64,000 nucleotides of DNA, from NCBI RefSeq assembly GCF_009801115.1, contig NZ_VTOL01000008.1:1-64000 (forward strand), read 5' to 3'. How positions within the stretch are numbered: the first letter of the stretch is position 1; the number at the start of each line of letters is the position of its first letter. Shown one piece after another: positions 1 to 10,600 of this stretch. Source of the DNA: Dyadobacter sp. 3J3. Its GTDB lineage: Bacteria > Bacteroidota > Bacteroidia > Cytophagales > Spirosomataceae. The notes under the pieces were generated by a model. It saw only the letters and a program-made list of their open reading frames with translations, searched no databases and was not told the origin of the DNA. The position numbers and the translations under genes are program-made.

Positions 1-168
1 CTGGTAAGTGCTCTAAATTTGTCGCAGGTCGCCCGGGCTTTTTCGTTTATTTGTTTCACAGCTACAAACTTAAAAACATGGGCGGCTTTTTTTTATGCCC
101 TTACAAATCTATTCGTGATATTGTCTATTGATTTAATGATATAAATGTATTTAGATTTACTTTTTATT

Positions 169-183
169 AGGTAGTCGTTACCT
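169..183. promoter_or_regulatory. Inverted repeat, candidate HxlR operator
   Basis: Arms AGGTA and TACCT flank five bases, about 30 bases before the HxlR-family start codon. HxlR regulators bind short inverted repeats and commonly control themselves, so this is a reasonable autoregulatory site. It is inferred from position and symmetry only. Confidence 0.35.
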
Positions 184-214
184 TTAAGTAAGTAGTTACC
201 GAAAAGTAAGTAAT

Positions 215-562
215 ATGAAAAGTAGCACAAAAAATGAGGCTTGTCCTTTTAGATTACGGGCTTCGAGAGATGCTTTGGAAATCATTCAGGGTAAATGGCG
301 CGTTCCTATTGTTATCTCTTTAACCTATGGCGTTAAACGCTTCGGTGAAATTCAAAGAGATATTGGCGACGTATCGCCAAAAATGTTATCCCAAGAGTTA
401 AAAGCTCTGGAAGAAAACAAAATAATCAATCGGATTATGTACGATACTATGCCTGTAACTGTTGAATATTCTTTAACTCCGCTTGGCCAGTCAATGCAAA
501 CACTATTGGATGAATTGCTAAACTGGGGAAATCATTTTAGGAAAGAAATTATCGGACAATAA
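215..562 (+). CDS. HxlR-family winged-helix transcriptional regulator
   Basis: A 115-residue one-domain DNA-binding protein of the usual HxlR length. It has the family signature: an N-terminal Cys-Pro (residues 10-11), then GKWRVPI, RFGEIQRDI, SPKMLSQELKALEE (recognition helix and following) and a VEYSLTPLG wing. HxlR proteins respond to aldehydes, quinones or redox stress, often through the N-terminal Cys, and usually sit divergent to the oxidoreductase they control. Here the neighbouring target would lie left of the window. The gene downstream is on the opposite strand, so this is a single-gene unit. The ATG at 215 is preceded by AT-rich sequence with no Shine-Dalgarno, as is usual in Bacteroidota. 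Confidence 0.88.
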   Translation: MKSSTKNEACPFRLRASRDALEIIQGKWRVPIVISLTYGVKRFGEIQRDIGDVSPKMLSQELKALEENKIINRIMYDTMPVTVEYSLTPLGQSMQTLLDELLNWGNHFRKEIIGQ

Positions 563-698
563 CTATTCCTAATTTGCTCTGTTACAATGCAAAGAAACTT
601 CATTTTATAAATTCAAATTGTACTTTCCGCTAAAATACCAAATTATTAACACAGCAACTCAGAAATAAATATATTCTTATAGGGTTTGGGATCCGGAT

Positions 699-3600
699 TT
701 ATAATATGTCATGGGTTGCCCATTTTTCCAGCAACAAAACAAGGTCTTCCAATCTGACCGGTTTGCTGATATAATCGTTCATACCAGCCTCAATGCACCG
801 ATCATGGTCTTGTTTCAGTGCATTGGCGGTTAAGGCTATGATGTAGGGACGTACCGGGAATTGTTTTCTTATCAGCATTGTGGCCTCAATCCCGTCCATT
901 TTAGGCATTTGCAGATCCATTAAAATAATATCGTAATGCCTGGTGGTGGTGGCATGAAGTGCTTCAAGCCCGTCCACGGAAAGATCTGCCTCATAACCCA
1001 GGCGTTTGAGGACAGAAAGAATTACAATCTGATTTACTTTATTATCTTCTGCCACCAGTATTGAAAGTGGATATCGTTCAGAAAACCCGGGGTCAAGTTT
1101 GACCTGCATCTGGCTCTGATAAACCAAATCCTGTGCTTTCTTCGGTAAGCTACCGCCGAGTTTTCCATAAATACATTTTTGTAAAGCATACCTCTTCACA
1201 GGTTTGCTCAGCGGAACTTCTAACAGCTCCCGTTGTACACCTCGATTTGCAGAACTTACCCCAAAAAAGATAACTGGCAGCTTGGTGCTGTAAGCTTCAA
1301 TGCCTGATCTGAGAAAAGCACTGTCATTATCGGGAAGATCTGCATCGGCCACAACCAGATCAAAATCTTTAAATCGCTGTAGCAATTCCAGGGCTTCGTG
1401 GGCTGACCTAGCCTGATGCGTTATCATACCAAAGGAATTGAGCATATCTGACAGCACTTCACTACTAACTTCATTATCTTCAACCACAAGCACTTTTTTT
1501 TCAAAAAAGCCCCTCATATCAAAATCATGCTCAGCACTTATAATATCTTCGCCTGCTTTAACATCGACTGAAAAATGGAAAGTACTTCCTTCTCCCTCTA
1601 CACTTTTTACACCAATCTGCCCATTCATCAGGCCTACAAGCTTTTCGCAGATAACAAGTCCAAGGCCTGTTCCGCCATAGTTTCTGGTGGTTGAAGAATC
1701 TATTTGAGAAAATGCTTTAAAGAGACGTCCCATCTTGTCCTTTGGAATCCCGATTCCTGTATCGCTGATTTCAAAATTAAGGGTTACATTACGTTCCTCA
1801 CGTCTGAGTAAACTTACCAAAAGAACAACCTGTCCCTTGCTCGTAAACTTGATGGCGTTCCCAACCAAATTGATCAGAATCTGCCTGATTCTGAGATTGT
1901 CGCCCCAAAGTATTAATGGGACCTCGTTTTCAATTTTGTACACCATATCGACCTCGAAGGGCAGTGTTTTAACAGAAAACACATCAAAAACCTCTTCAAT
2001 ACATATACGCAGATTAAAATTAATGTTATGAAGCAATAATCCTCCCGATTCAATCTTTGAAAAATCGAGGATGTCATTGATGATCGCCAGCAAATCTTCA
2101 CCGCAAAGCTGTATCGATCTGGTAAAGTTCTGTTGTTCCTGGTTCAATGGTGTTTCAGCAAGCAGAGCAGCCATCCCAATTACTCCATTCATGGGCGTCC
2201 TGATCTCATGGCTCATAGATGCAAGGAATGCACTTTTAGACAGATTTGCTTTGTCTGCCTGCTCAACAGCTTTTTTCTGTTCTATAACCGCATGTTCAAG
2301 CTCCTTTGTCCGCATGGCAATCTGAACTTCCAGCAGTTTTTTTTGTCTCCGAAGATTGTTCGTTCGTACTTTATACCAGATATAAACCCAGCATAATACG
2401 ACAGAGACAGCCAGGCACCGAAACCACCATGTCTTCCAGAAAGGCGGCGTAACGGTTATTTCCATACTTGCGCCTTTTTCATTCCATATGCCGTCGTTGT
2501 TGGAGGCCTTGACCCTAAAAGTATAGACTCCGGGGTCAAGATTTGTATAAGTAGCCTGACGGCTATTTCGTGTGTAGATCCACTCATCATCAAAACCCTC
2601 CAGCTTATAAGCATATTCATTTTTTTCAGGAGAGGTGTAATTGAGCGCAGCGAATTCCAATGAGAAAAAAGATTGCTTGTAGGAAAGTTTAACCGTTTTC
2701 GTTTCGGTAATATCCTGATGAAGAATTGAATCCGCAGCACCAACCTGCACTTTTTTATTAAATATATTGAAATTAGTAATGTAAACGGGCGGTACATATA
2801 AATTATCAGAGAGACTGTCAGGATAAAAACTGCTGAAGCCATTAATCCCACCAAAAAACATTTGCCCATCCTGCGCCTGAAAACAAGAATTATCCCTGAA
2901 CTCTGTACTCCATAACCCATCCGAAAGTCCGAAGTTCCGGAAAACCTTTCGCACCGGGTCAAACTTTGAAATACCTCTGTTGGTACTCATCCAAAGCATA
3001 TTTTTGCCATCCTTCATGATTGCATAAATAACATTGCTTGCCAAACCGTTTTTCTCAGTATAAACCGTAAACCTGCCTCTTTTTGTATCCATGTAATTCA
3101 GGCCGCCTCCTACTGTGCCAACCCAAATGTTAACACCATCCGCCTTGCAGAATGATTGAATACCGTTACCGGATATACTATACGCATCAAGACTGTCTTT
3201 ACGGAAGTGGCTAAATTTTTTTGTAGACAAATTAAACCTGTCCAGCCCATTATATGTACCAACCCACATATATCCCTCTTCATTCTGAAATACTGCCGAG
3301 ACAATATCGCTCGACAAGGACGACTCAGACCTTAAATCGGCAACGTAGCTTGTGAACCTGTCTTTTTTTACATCATAGAAATTCAGCCCACCTTTCCAGG
3401 TGCCAAGCCATATATTACCGTCCAGATCTTTATACAGATTGTTAACGTCGGCCATGGAAAGACTACCAGCCTTTCCATGATCTGGCATAAAATGTCTGAA
3501 TTTAACTGCTTTCGTATCAAAAAGGTCAAAACCACCATTATGAAAACCAAGCCCAAGCACATGATCAGAAACCTGGATCATGGTGACAACATAGTCTGAG

Positions 3601-4826
3601 CTTATTGAATTGATATTATTTTTCTGATGTCTGAAATGCTTAAAGGTTTTGGTTTTTCTATTGAAAAGATTAAGCCCTCCACCGTCGGTCCCTAGCCAGA
3701 TATTGTCCGGATTATTATCGCCACTGATGCAGAGGACCATATCGTGGCTCAAACTGTTAATATCCTCAGGTAAATGGATATATGATGTAAACTTAGTTTT
3801 CACGCCTGATAAAAAATTCACCCCACCCGCGTAGGTACCAACCCAAAGGTTTTTTGCATCATCCTTGTAAATACAATAGACCGAATTATTGCTTAATGTT
3901 GAAACGTCATCTTTTTTATTCTTAATGTTAGAAAAAAGACCGCTTTCCTGATCAAATATACTAATACCTCCATTTTCGGTACCGATCCAGAGCCTACCGT
4001 CAGCTGCTTCACAAAGAGATAAGATATCGTTATGGGCTATACTATTACGTATAGCATCATATTTAAAATTAATGAATGAATCCTGCCCACGATCATACAA
4101 GGACATGCCCCCACCATGTGTACCCACCCACAACTTTTGCTTACTGTCGACAAGTAATGTCGTTATCCAATCAGAGGAGATACTTTTACTATTTTTGATA
4201 TTGTGAAAATAACCTTTTGCCTGTTTGGTTAAAAGATTCAAGCTGAACAATCCATTTTCTGTCGCAATCCACAATGTACCATTATTCTGCTGTGCTATTT
4301 TTAATATGATGTTGCCTTTTGCAATTCCGTGACCAAACGGGTAAAGCTTAAATTTCCCTGACGCGGCATCAAATAAAAACAAGCCATTACTGCTCGCAAC
4401 CCACATCCGGTTTTGACCATCAATAAATAAATCATTGATTTCATTGGACTGGCCTATATTACGGAAGTGTGTAAATCGATTTTTCTCACGGTCGAAACGA
4501 TTTAAACCGTTCACTGTGGCAATCCATAAATTTCCCTGAGCATCCTCTTCTATATCCTTGATACGGCTATCGGATAAACTGTTTGGATCCTGGTCGTCAT
4601 GTTTATAGATGGTAAACTTATACCCATCAAATCTATTTAGTCCATCTTCTGTTCCAAACCACATAAATCCTCTTTTGTCTTTTAGAACGGAATTTACATT
4701 ACTTTGAGATAGCCCCGAGGCCGTGGAAATCCTTCTAAATCCGTTAGACTGATCTTGTGCGTAACATCGACTGAATGATAAGATGTAAATAAGCAGTATA
4801 AAAATCGTACGGATGCAGAAAATCAT
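699..4826 (-). CDS. Hybrid two-component sensor kinase with periplasmic propeller and two receivers
   Basis: 1,375 residues. A signal peptide ends near residue 24 (SRCYAQ). About a dozen two-component-regulator propeller repeats (pattern D..GNLWIAT..GLNRFD) run to about residue 690, then a Y_Y_Y domain (about 720-795), one membrane helix near 800-820, HisKA with H873 in SMSHEIRTPMNG, and HATPase with DTGIGIP and GGTGLGL. Two receivers follow: a divergent one (DADLP) and a canonical one with D1304 in MDLQMP. In Bacteroidota such proteins sense glycans or other periplasmic ligands. Unlike classical HTCS it ends in a receiver rather than an AraC HTH, so its output partner is elsewhere. No polysaccharide locus is adjacent. 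The phosphotransfer route is unclear because no HPt domain is visible. Confidence 0.93.
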   Translation of the reverse strand: MIFCIRTIFILLIYILSFSRCYAQDQSNGFRRISTASGLSQSNVNSVLKDKRGFMWFGTEDGLNRFDGYKFTIYKHDDQDPNSLSDSRIKDIEEDAQGNLWIATVNGLNRFDREKNRFTHFRNIGQSNEINDLFIDGQNRMWVASSNGLFLFDAASGKFKLYPFGHGIAKGNIILKIAQQNNGTLWIATENGLFSLNLLTKQAKGYFHNIKNSKSISSDWITTLLVDSKQKLWVGTHGGGMSLYDRGQDSFINFKYDAIRNSIAHNDILSLCEAADGRLWIGTENGGISIFDQESGLFSNIKNKKDDVSTLSNNSVYCIYKDDAKNLWVGTYAGGVNFLSGVKTKFTSYIHLPEDINSLSHDMVLCISGDNNPDNIWLGTDGGGLNLFNRKTKTFKHFRHQKNNINSISSDYVVTMIQVSDHVLGLGFHNGGFDLFDTKAVKFRHFMPDHGKAGSLSMADVNNLYKDLDGNIWLGTWKGGLNFYDVKKDRFTSYVADLRSESSLSSDIVSAVFQNEEGYMWVGTYNGLDRFNLSTKKFSHFRKDSLDAYSISGNGIQSFCKADGVNIWVGTVGGGLNYMDTKRGRFTVYTEKNGLASNVIYAIMKDGKNMLWMSTNRGISKFDPVRKVFRNFGLSDGLWSTEFRDNSCFQAQDGQMFFGGINGFSSFYPDSLSDNLYVPPVYITNFNIFNKKVQVGAADSILHQDITETKTVKLSYKQSFFSLEFAALNYTSPEKNEYAYKLEGFDDEWIYTRNSRQATYTNLDPGVYTFRVKASNNDGIWNEKGASMEITVTPPFWKTWWFRCLAVSVVLCWVYIWYKVRTNNLRRQKKLLEVQIAMRTKELEHAVIEQKKAVEQADKANLSKSAFLASMSHEIRTPMNGVIGMAALLAETPLNQEQQNFTRSIQLCGEDLLAIINDILDFSKIESGGLLLHNINFNLRICIEEVFDVFSVKTLPFEVDMVYKIENEVPLILWGDNLRIRQILINLVGNAIKFTSKGQVVLLVSLLRREERNVTLNFEISDTGIGIPKDKMGRLFKAFSQIDSSTTRNYGGTGLGLVICEKLVGLMNGQIGVKSVEGEGSTFHFSVDVKAGEDIISAEHDFDMRGFFEKKVLVVEDNEVSSEVLSDMLNSFGMITHQARSAHEALELLQRFKDFDLVVADADLPDNDSAFLRSGIEAYSTKLPVIFFGVSSANRGVQRELLEVPLSKPVKRYALQKCIYGKLGGSLPKKAQDLVYQSQMQVKLDPGFSERYPLSILVAEDNKVNQIVILSVLKRLGYEADLSVDGLEALHATTTRHYDIILMDLQMPKMDGIEATMLIRKQFPVRPYIIALTANALKQDHDRCIEAGMNDYISKPVRLEDLVLLLEKWATHDIL

Positions 4827-5835
4827 ATAAACGCGAGGAAAATCATGTCATATTATAATTTAATCGTACTAATAGCAAATATAATCCTAAATAGTTTCAG
4901 GACTTTTATAGAAATAATTAACATTATCTTAGGATAATCGGCCGGAGATGCACTTTGCAAACATTGTATTTTACCTTTCGAAAATGGTAATTCAAACCTC
5001 AACTTTTGCTGTACGCGTTTGATACCCGGTGCAGATTTTAACAAAATTTCCCATTCTTTAATAGTAGTATGCAAAAACTTTGATTGATGGGTACCAAAAT
5101 GAGGATTCTAATAATTAACTGATATAGTCTACGTATAGGGTAATCGATGCATCGATTCAACATACATTTTTGTCTGTCACGACAGGAAATTAATTTTCTT
5201 TCAACTTTACAAAAAAACTTCTATAATGTTAATACCAAGTATCTAGGAAATATTTGTGAGCAGTTGTTTGCAAAGATTGTTGCTTAAACTGAATTCATTT
5301 TAAATGTTATTTTAGTATATGCCCCTTTTCCACCTACTGTTTTTCATTAAAAATGAAAGATATCTTATCAAACGTATGCTTATGCTGAAAGAAAAAAATA
5401 CTGAATTTTCAGTATTGTTTAAAGAAAGTATGTCATCAATATTTGTTATAGATAACCAGTAAATATTTTTCGTGGATTTACGCGTTCTGGTCTGTGAAAA
5501 TAGTTAGCTGTTAAGGGCTACGACGGGCATAAATTCAAGGGTGAATAATTGATATACGTGTCTCGAAATTTTGATATCTCTGTCTTACATTTCGATTGAA
5601 TCTGAACAATTGCAATAAATGCTAATTATAACATTTTATCCAGCTTCATAAAAGTTATCAATCTGACTGGGAATTTACCATTTATGTAGTGGCTGATAAA
5701 TTACAGGCTGATGTAGGTAGATTGACGTCGACTTTTGATCGACATTTTAGTTTTATTCAGAACCATCATAATGCAAAAGATTTCCGAACAGTAATTCAGC
5801 AATATCCACCCAATAATGTCATCGGATAACAGCTT
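4827..5835. other. 1-kb intergenic region
   Basis: No convincing gene. A 73-codon minus-strand ORF (4853-5074) was judged a chance ORF: it has no recognisable family and the region is AT-rich. The region does contain a strong minus-strand terminator-like hairpin at 5391-5416 without a recognised minus-strand gene in front of it. Confidence 0.6.
5391..5416 (-). terminator. Orphan rho-independent terminator (minus strand)
   Basis: Read on the minus strand, an 8-bp perfect stem (AATACTGA/TCAGTATT, four-base loop) runs straight into at least seven T. No protein-coding gene ends just before it on this strand, so it may end an unannotated small RNA or antisense transcript. Confidence 0.5.
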
Positions 5836-7101
5836 ATGAAAAATAATGTATTTACTAAAATTAAAGAATTTAATAAAGGCAGAGATCCTTTTTTTCTTGC
5901 CCTGAAATATGACAAAATGATGGAGAATCCATTCAATTTCTTTAGAGGAACCTGTCATTTGTTTTATCAGGATCTTTCAAAGAAATTCACTTTCGAAGAT
6001 GATACGAAAGTCTGGATATGCGGTGATTTACATATTGAAAATTTTGGCCGTTACAGAGGTAGTGATGCAAAACTACATTATGATATTGAAGATTTTGACG
6101 AGGCGGTATTGGCTCCTGTGACCTGGGAAATTTTGAGAGTCATCACCAGTATCCATCTGGCTGCGGAACAACTTAAATCCGATACAGAAACCGCAGATCT
6201 ATCTTTTGAAAAGTCTAAAACGCTATCTAAACATTTTCTCGAATCATATGTTGAAGTTATTCTTGAAGGAGTTCCTGGTCAAATTAAATGTACAAATTTA
6301 CTGAACTTTATTACGCCTCCTGTTAAAAATAAAAACCAGGTTTTTCAGACTTCCTCTACGCCGGCAACTATAAATATTGACAGGCCAACATCAAACAAAT
6401 CCAAGACCGATGAACTTGACCTTGTCCTAAAAAAGAAGATAACGGAAGTGGTTACAACATGGCTTCGGGGAAATAAAAATATGGACGAAGTTATTGATGC
6501 TGCGTGGCGCATTGCAGGAACGGGAAGCTTGGGGATTGAGCGGTATATTGTTTTGGTAAAGCAAACTGACGGTCAGGGTTTTTACCTGTTGGATATGAAG
6601 AGATCTATGCCATCAAGTTTGAGAACTTATGTAGACTCATTTAAGCAAAAAATTGTACAACCAGAATGGCAAAATGAATCAGAAAGGATCATTGAGATCC
6701 AGGAGAAAATGCAAGATATTAGTCCTCAGTTTATTGTACAGAATGAATCCAGACAGATTTTATTCGAAGGAAACAGCTACGTACTGAAAGAATTGCAGCC
6801 GGAGGCCGGTCGGATAGAGCTTAAAAATCTGGTGAAGGCAAATCAGTCCCTTAAAGAAATCATCGCCGATTATGCAATAATTACTGCATCCGCCCATTTA
6901 AGCTCAGCAGATTTTAAGGGATCGTCAAGTGTACGTTCGTTACAGGCTTTTTTTAAGAATAAAATGCATCATCGATCAATCCTGAATTACTGTACAGGAT
7001 ATGCAAAAGATGTAAAAAAAGACTTCGCAGATTTTTCGTCAGATCCTAATGTCTGGCACTTTATTCGCAAGTATTGCGAGTTAGTAAAAATAAAGCCCTG
7101 A
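5836..7101 (+). CDS. DUF2252 family protein (kinase-fold, function unknown)
   Basis: 421 residues, close to the usual length for DUF2252. The family signatures are visible: an N-terminal FFRGTCHLFYQD segment, then GDLHIENFG (about residues 65-73), which resembles the GDxHxxN catalytic loop of aminoglycoside-phosphotransferase-like kinases, and YDIEDFDEA, which resembles the metal-binding Asp segment. GTGSLG and LLDMKRS follow in the C-terminal half. This suggests a small-molecule or protein kinase-like fold, but no substrate is known. There is no signal peptide, so it is cytoplasmic. The next ORF follows on the same strand within 40 bases and may be cotranscribed. The start at 5836 fits because the family-specific region begins immediately after it. 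Confidence 0.85.
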   Translation: MKNNVFTKIKEFNKGRDPFFLALKYDKMMENPFNFFRGTCHLFYQDLSKKFTFEDDTKVWICGDLHIENFGRYRGSDAKLHYDIEDFDEAVLAPVTWEILRVITSIHLAAEQLKSDTETADLSFEKSKTLSKHFLESYVEVILEGVPGQIKCTNLLNFITPPVKNKNQVFQTSSTPATINIDRPTSNKSKTDELDLVLKKKITEVVTTWLRGNKNMDEVIDAAWRIAGTGSLGIERYIVLVKQTDGQGFYLLDMKRSMPSSLRTYVDSFKQKIVQPEWQNESERIIEIQEKMQDISPQFIVQNESRQILFEGNSYVLKELQPEAGRIELKNLVKANQSLKEIIADYAIITASAHLSSADFKGSSSVRSLQAFFKNKMHHRSILNYCTGYAKDVKKDFADFSSDPNVWHFIRKYCELVKIKP

Positions 7102-7139
7102 CGTATACCTTCATCGTTATTTCTATTAGCGCATATCCA

Positions 7140-7562
7140 ATGAGCAATATTTGTCCAAAAGAAATAGAAACCCATCGACTTGCCAGCAATACAAGCAGGG
7201 AATTAGTAATTATTTCCGCCTGCATATATTCTTCGCAAAGGATACTGGTAAATGCAGAGGAAGTATATGAAATAACTTGTGACAGCCGTCAGCGATGGAA
7301 AGATCTGATTTTACCTTCCGGTCCTGAAGGTATTTTTAATCCGTTGGCCATTCTCGCAGGATTAAGACTTAGGGGTGTAAAATGTTTTTGTTTGTGTGGT
7401 GCATATAATGAATCAGAAAACGATCTTTTTGAAATAGGGATCCAAAGGGTTATTACGATTCCTAAGGATAAAACATCACTTTCATTTTTTCCAAATGATG
7501 CCATAAAACACTATGGCAACAATAAAGGGTCTGTAATCATAAAAGTCAGGCGCCTGAAATAA
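7140..7562 (+). CDS. Hypothetical protein
   Basis: About 140 residues from the ATG at 7140. The frame stays open to an earlier start at 7074, which would overlap the DUF2252 gene by 28 bases and is less likely. I do not recognise the family with confidence. The C-terminal half (pattern AILAGLRLRGVKCFCLCG, then LFEIGIQRVITIP) faintly recalls the last strand-helix units of type 1 glycerate kinases, but the catalytic N-terminal part is absent. This could be a remnant or an unrelated Rossmann-like protein. There is no signal peptide. A weak CCGAC/GTCGG hairpin (7572-7598) follows the stop. Confidence 0.5.
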   Translation: MSNICPKEIETHRLASNTSRELVIISACIYSSQRILVNAEEVYEITCDSRQRWKDLILPSGPEGIFNPLAILAGLRLRGVKCFCLCGAYNESENDLFEIGIQRVITIPKDKTSLSFFPNDAIKHYGNNKGSVIIKVRRLK

Positions 7563-7674
7563 ACGGATAAACCGACATATGTATGACAACATGGTCGGCA
7601 TTGAAAACTGGCGAAAGTCAAAATATGACTAAGAAAAAATCATTTCGGTCGTGAATTTATACTAAAGTTCATAA

Positions 7675-10600
7675 ATGGAAATTCGGTCGTGTTATTTTAA
7701 TGGTGAGTCTGGCGTTCGATGCGACCTTTCCGAAACTGATGATTTAATAATTGTCAGGACAAGAGAGGGAAGCGCCTATTCAATATTGAAGACCATAAGT
7801 GCATTGGATCCTTATTGGAACTATATCACTTTGTTCGAAGCTTTTCCGGAATCTAACGTTTATTTGTACAAATGCTTCTTTGCTCCGGATACCCGCAAAT
7901 TTAGAGACGAAGTCAAACGAATCATTCGTATAGCAGGGCACCCTTTACTTTGTTACGTAGGTACTGTCCTCAAATTTACTGGTACTGAAATATATCAAAT
8001 CTACACAGGAAATATATTTATAAAGTTTTACGATGGTGTTGGAAATAGTCAGATTGCGGGTATACTCGCCCGTAATGATTTAAAAATAAAATCAATATTG
8101 CATTTTGGATTAAATACTTATTTCACTGAACCAGATAGTGACATCGGACGGAATGTATTTGAATTAACCCAGCAGCTTCTTGCCATGACGGAAGTGGAGT
8201 ATTGCCACCCTGAGTTGATCGTAAAAAGTAGAAAAGTAGTATTGAATACCAACTCTATTCCAGAACCAATAAGCTGCACAAATTCAAATTGGACACTAAA
8301 AAAAACGGGTGTTTTTGATGCATGGAAGTTTTCAAAGGGTAAAGGAATAAAGATTTGCATAATTGACGACGGTCTGGAATTCGATCATCCGGCATTTTCA
8401 GGCAAATACAAAATCACAGGAGCCCGGGATATGATGGATAATGGAGGCACACGACTTCCAATACATCAATTTTCGGAAAGACATGGTACTGCGTGTGCAA
8501 GCATTGCCTGCTCTTCAGACCCCAAAGCATACGGTGTTGCACCTGAGGCATCACTCATGCCTATTCGTATTGGCGGACTGGGGTCGGTACTTCAATCAGA
8601 AGCATTTTATTGGGCTGTGCAGCAAGGTGCAGATGTGATTTCATGCAGCTGGGGACCACCTGACGGCAACATTTTTACAGAGACCGACAATGATTTTTCA
8701 TTCCCTGTTCCGGATCATACCAATTTAGCCTTCCGTTACGCCAGTACAAAAGGACGTAATGGAAAAGGAATACCAATTGTTTTCGCAGCTGGTAATGGTA
8801 GGGAACCTGTAAAAAATGACGGATATGCATCGCACGAAAGTGTTATTGCGGTAGGTGCAAGCAATGAGGCAGACGAAGCGACAGTTTATTCCGACTATGG
8901 AATTCCCATGTTTTGTTGTTTTCCAAGTGGAGATTATAAAATACTGGATCAAAACAATGTCATAAAACTTGACGGTGTAAGGGTAGCTGACCGGCTGGGA
9001 GTTGCCGGCTACACAAGAGACCAATACTATGATTTTTTTGACGGAACCTCTGCTTCATGTCCTGGCGTGGCAGGTGTTATAGCACTTATGCTGGCAGCAA
9101 ATCCAAATTTGGCCCAGGGTGAAGTAAAAACCATTATTAAAAATGCCTGCAAAAAAATTGGTAATAAAACTTCCTATATCAATAGTTACAGCCAGCAATT
9201 TGGATACGGATTACTCATGGCTGACCAGGCTGTTAAACTTGCAACGAATTATAAAACCTTAAACGCTTCTCTTCCCATGCCGACAAATTCAACTTCTTCC
9301 CCACGTTTATCCCTTCATATAGGGATTGATAAAGTGGACCCAACTTACTACAAGAATAGCTCTGTACCCGAATTATTTGGATGTGTTAATGACATGACAA
9401 ATATGCGTGAGTTGGCCGACAGCTTGAATTTTAAAAGCGATGTACTTGCAAACTCTGATGCGACGCGGAATAATATCATGAAACAGATCGAAAAGCTTGG
9501 AAACCTTCTTGACCCTGGAGGCCTCCTGCTGATAACCTATGCGGGGCATGGAGCGCCAATTCCAGATTCAGATGGTGATGAAAAAGACCAGCAGGACGAA
9601 TCATGGGTAACGTATGATGGGTTCTTAATCGATGATGAAATAAACAACTGCCTGGCAAAAGTTCCTGATGGAAACCGGGTGCTAATTATCTCAGATTCCT
9701 GTCATAGCCGGACTGTATCAAGAGTTGTATCTCCTTTTGGCCGCGTCCGCACTATATCCAAAGAAAGAGTTCGTCAAATACTTAAATCAAATAATCAGAC
9801 GGTAGCAGATTTGAGGGCTGCAATTGGTCCAAAATTAGAACAGGTAGCATTCGTAAAACTTCTTTCCGCGTGCATGGATGATCAGTTTGCAAAGGAAACA
9901 AATGGTGCGGGTGTTTTTACCAACCGACTCCTGGAAGTGTTTTATGAACTCACAAGTCAAAACAAGACAACTAATTACCGCGATTTCATAGAAGCGATCA
10001 ACGTTCGAATGAATGATCAGGACCAAATTGCAGGTATTTCTAACACAGGGAAGGAAAGCGCTGATTTTGATGGTCAACACCCTTTCAGCGATTCTTCCTT
10101 TAACAGTAGCTCTACTTCTCCGACCGTTTCAATCAAAAAAGATTCATCAGCTATACAACAGGCGAAAAAGGAAATACTGATTGTTAAATCTAAAAAAAAT
10201 ACTATCAAGATTCCCGCACGCACAACGGGTAGATCAAATGCTTTTTCAAACAATGAACTTAGAATAACGGGTGGCAAAAATGATAACTCAAAGCCATTTG
10301 GAGCTCCCAGCGAAATTTCAGCTGGTACAGTTGATGCTTCTGAAATTCCGGGAAGTAAGCCTTGGGATAAAGCTTATCAAGTTGTTTTAAGCAATCCGGG
10401 AACAGATATTGAATACGTTGAACCCGACATTGCTTCCAATATCTATCTGGAAGATTTTATGCCAAAGGCGGACCAGGCGCGTGCTCTGTCGGATTCCGAA
10501 TTCATTTCGACATACCCAAACCCCGGTCCTGGCCCGAAGGGATTCACCTGGCACCTGGACGATTCTCACTCTCAGCTGAAAAGTGCCAATGAACTTGTAT

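Noticed and set aside
4853..5074. 73-codon minus-strand ORF in the gap after the hybrid kinase
   Set aside because: No family pattern and very AT-rich surroundings; likely chance.
7572..7598. CCGAC/GTCGG hairpin after the small unknown gene
   Set aside because: A stem of only five pairs with a long loop and no T-run; too weak to call a terminator.
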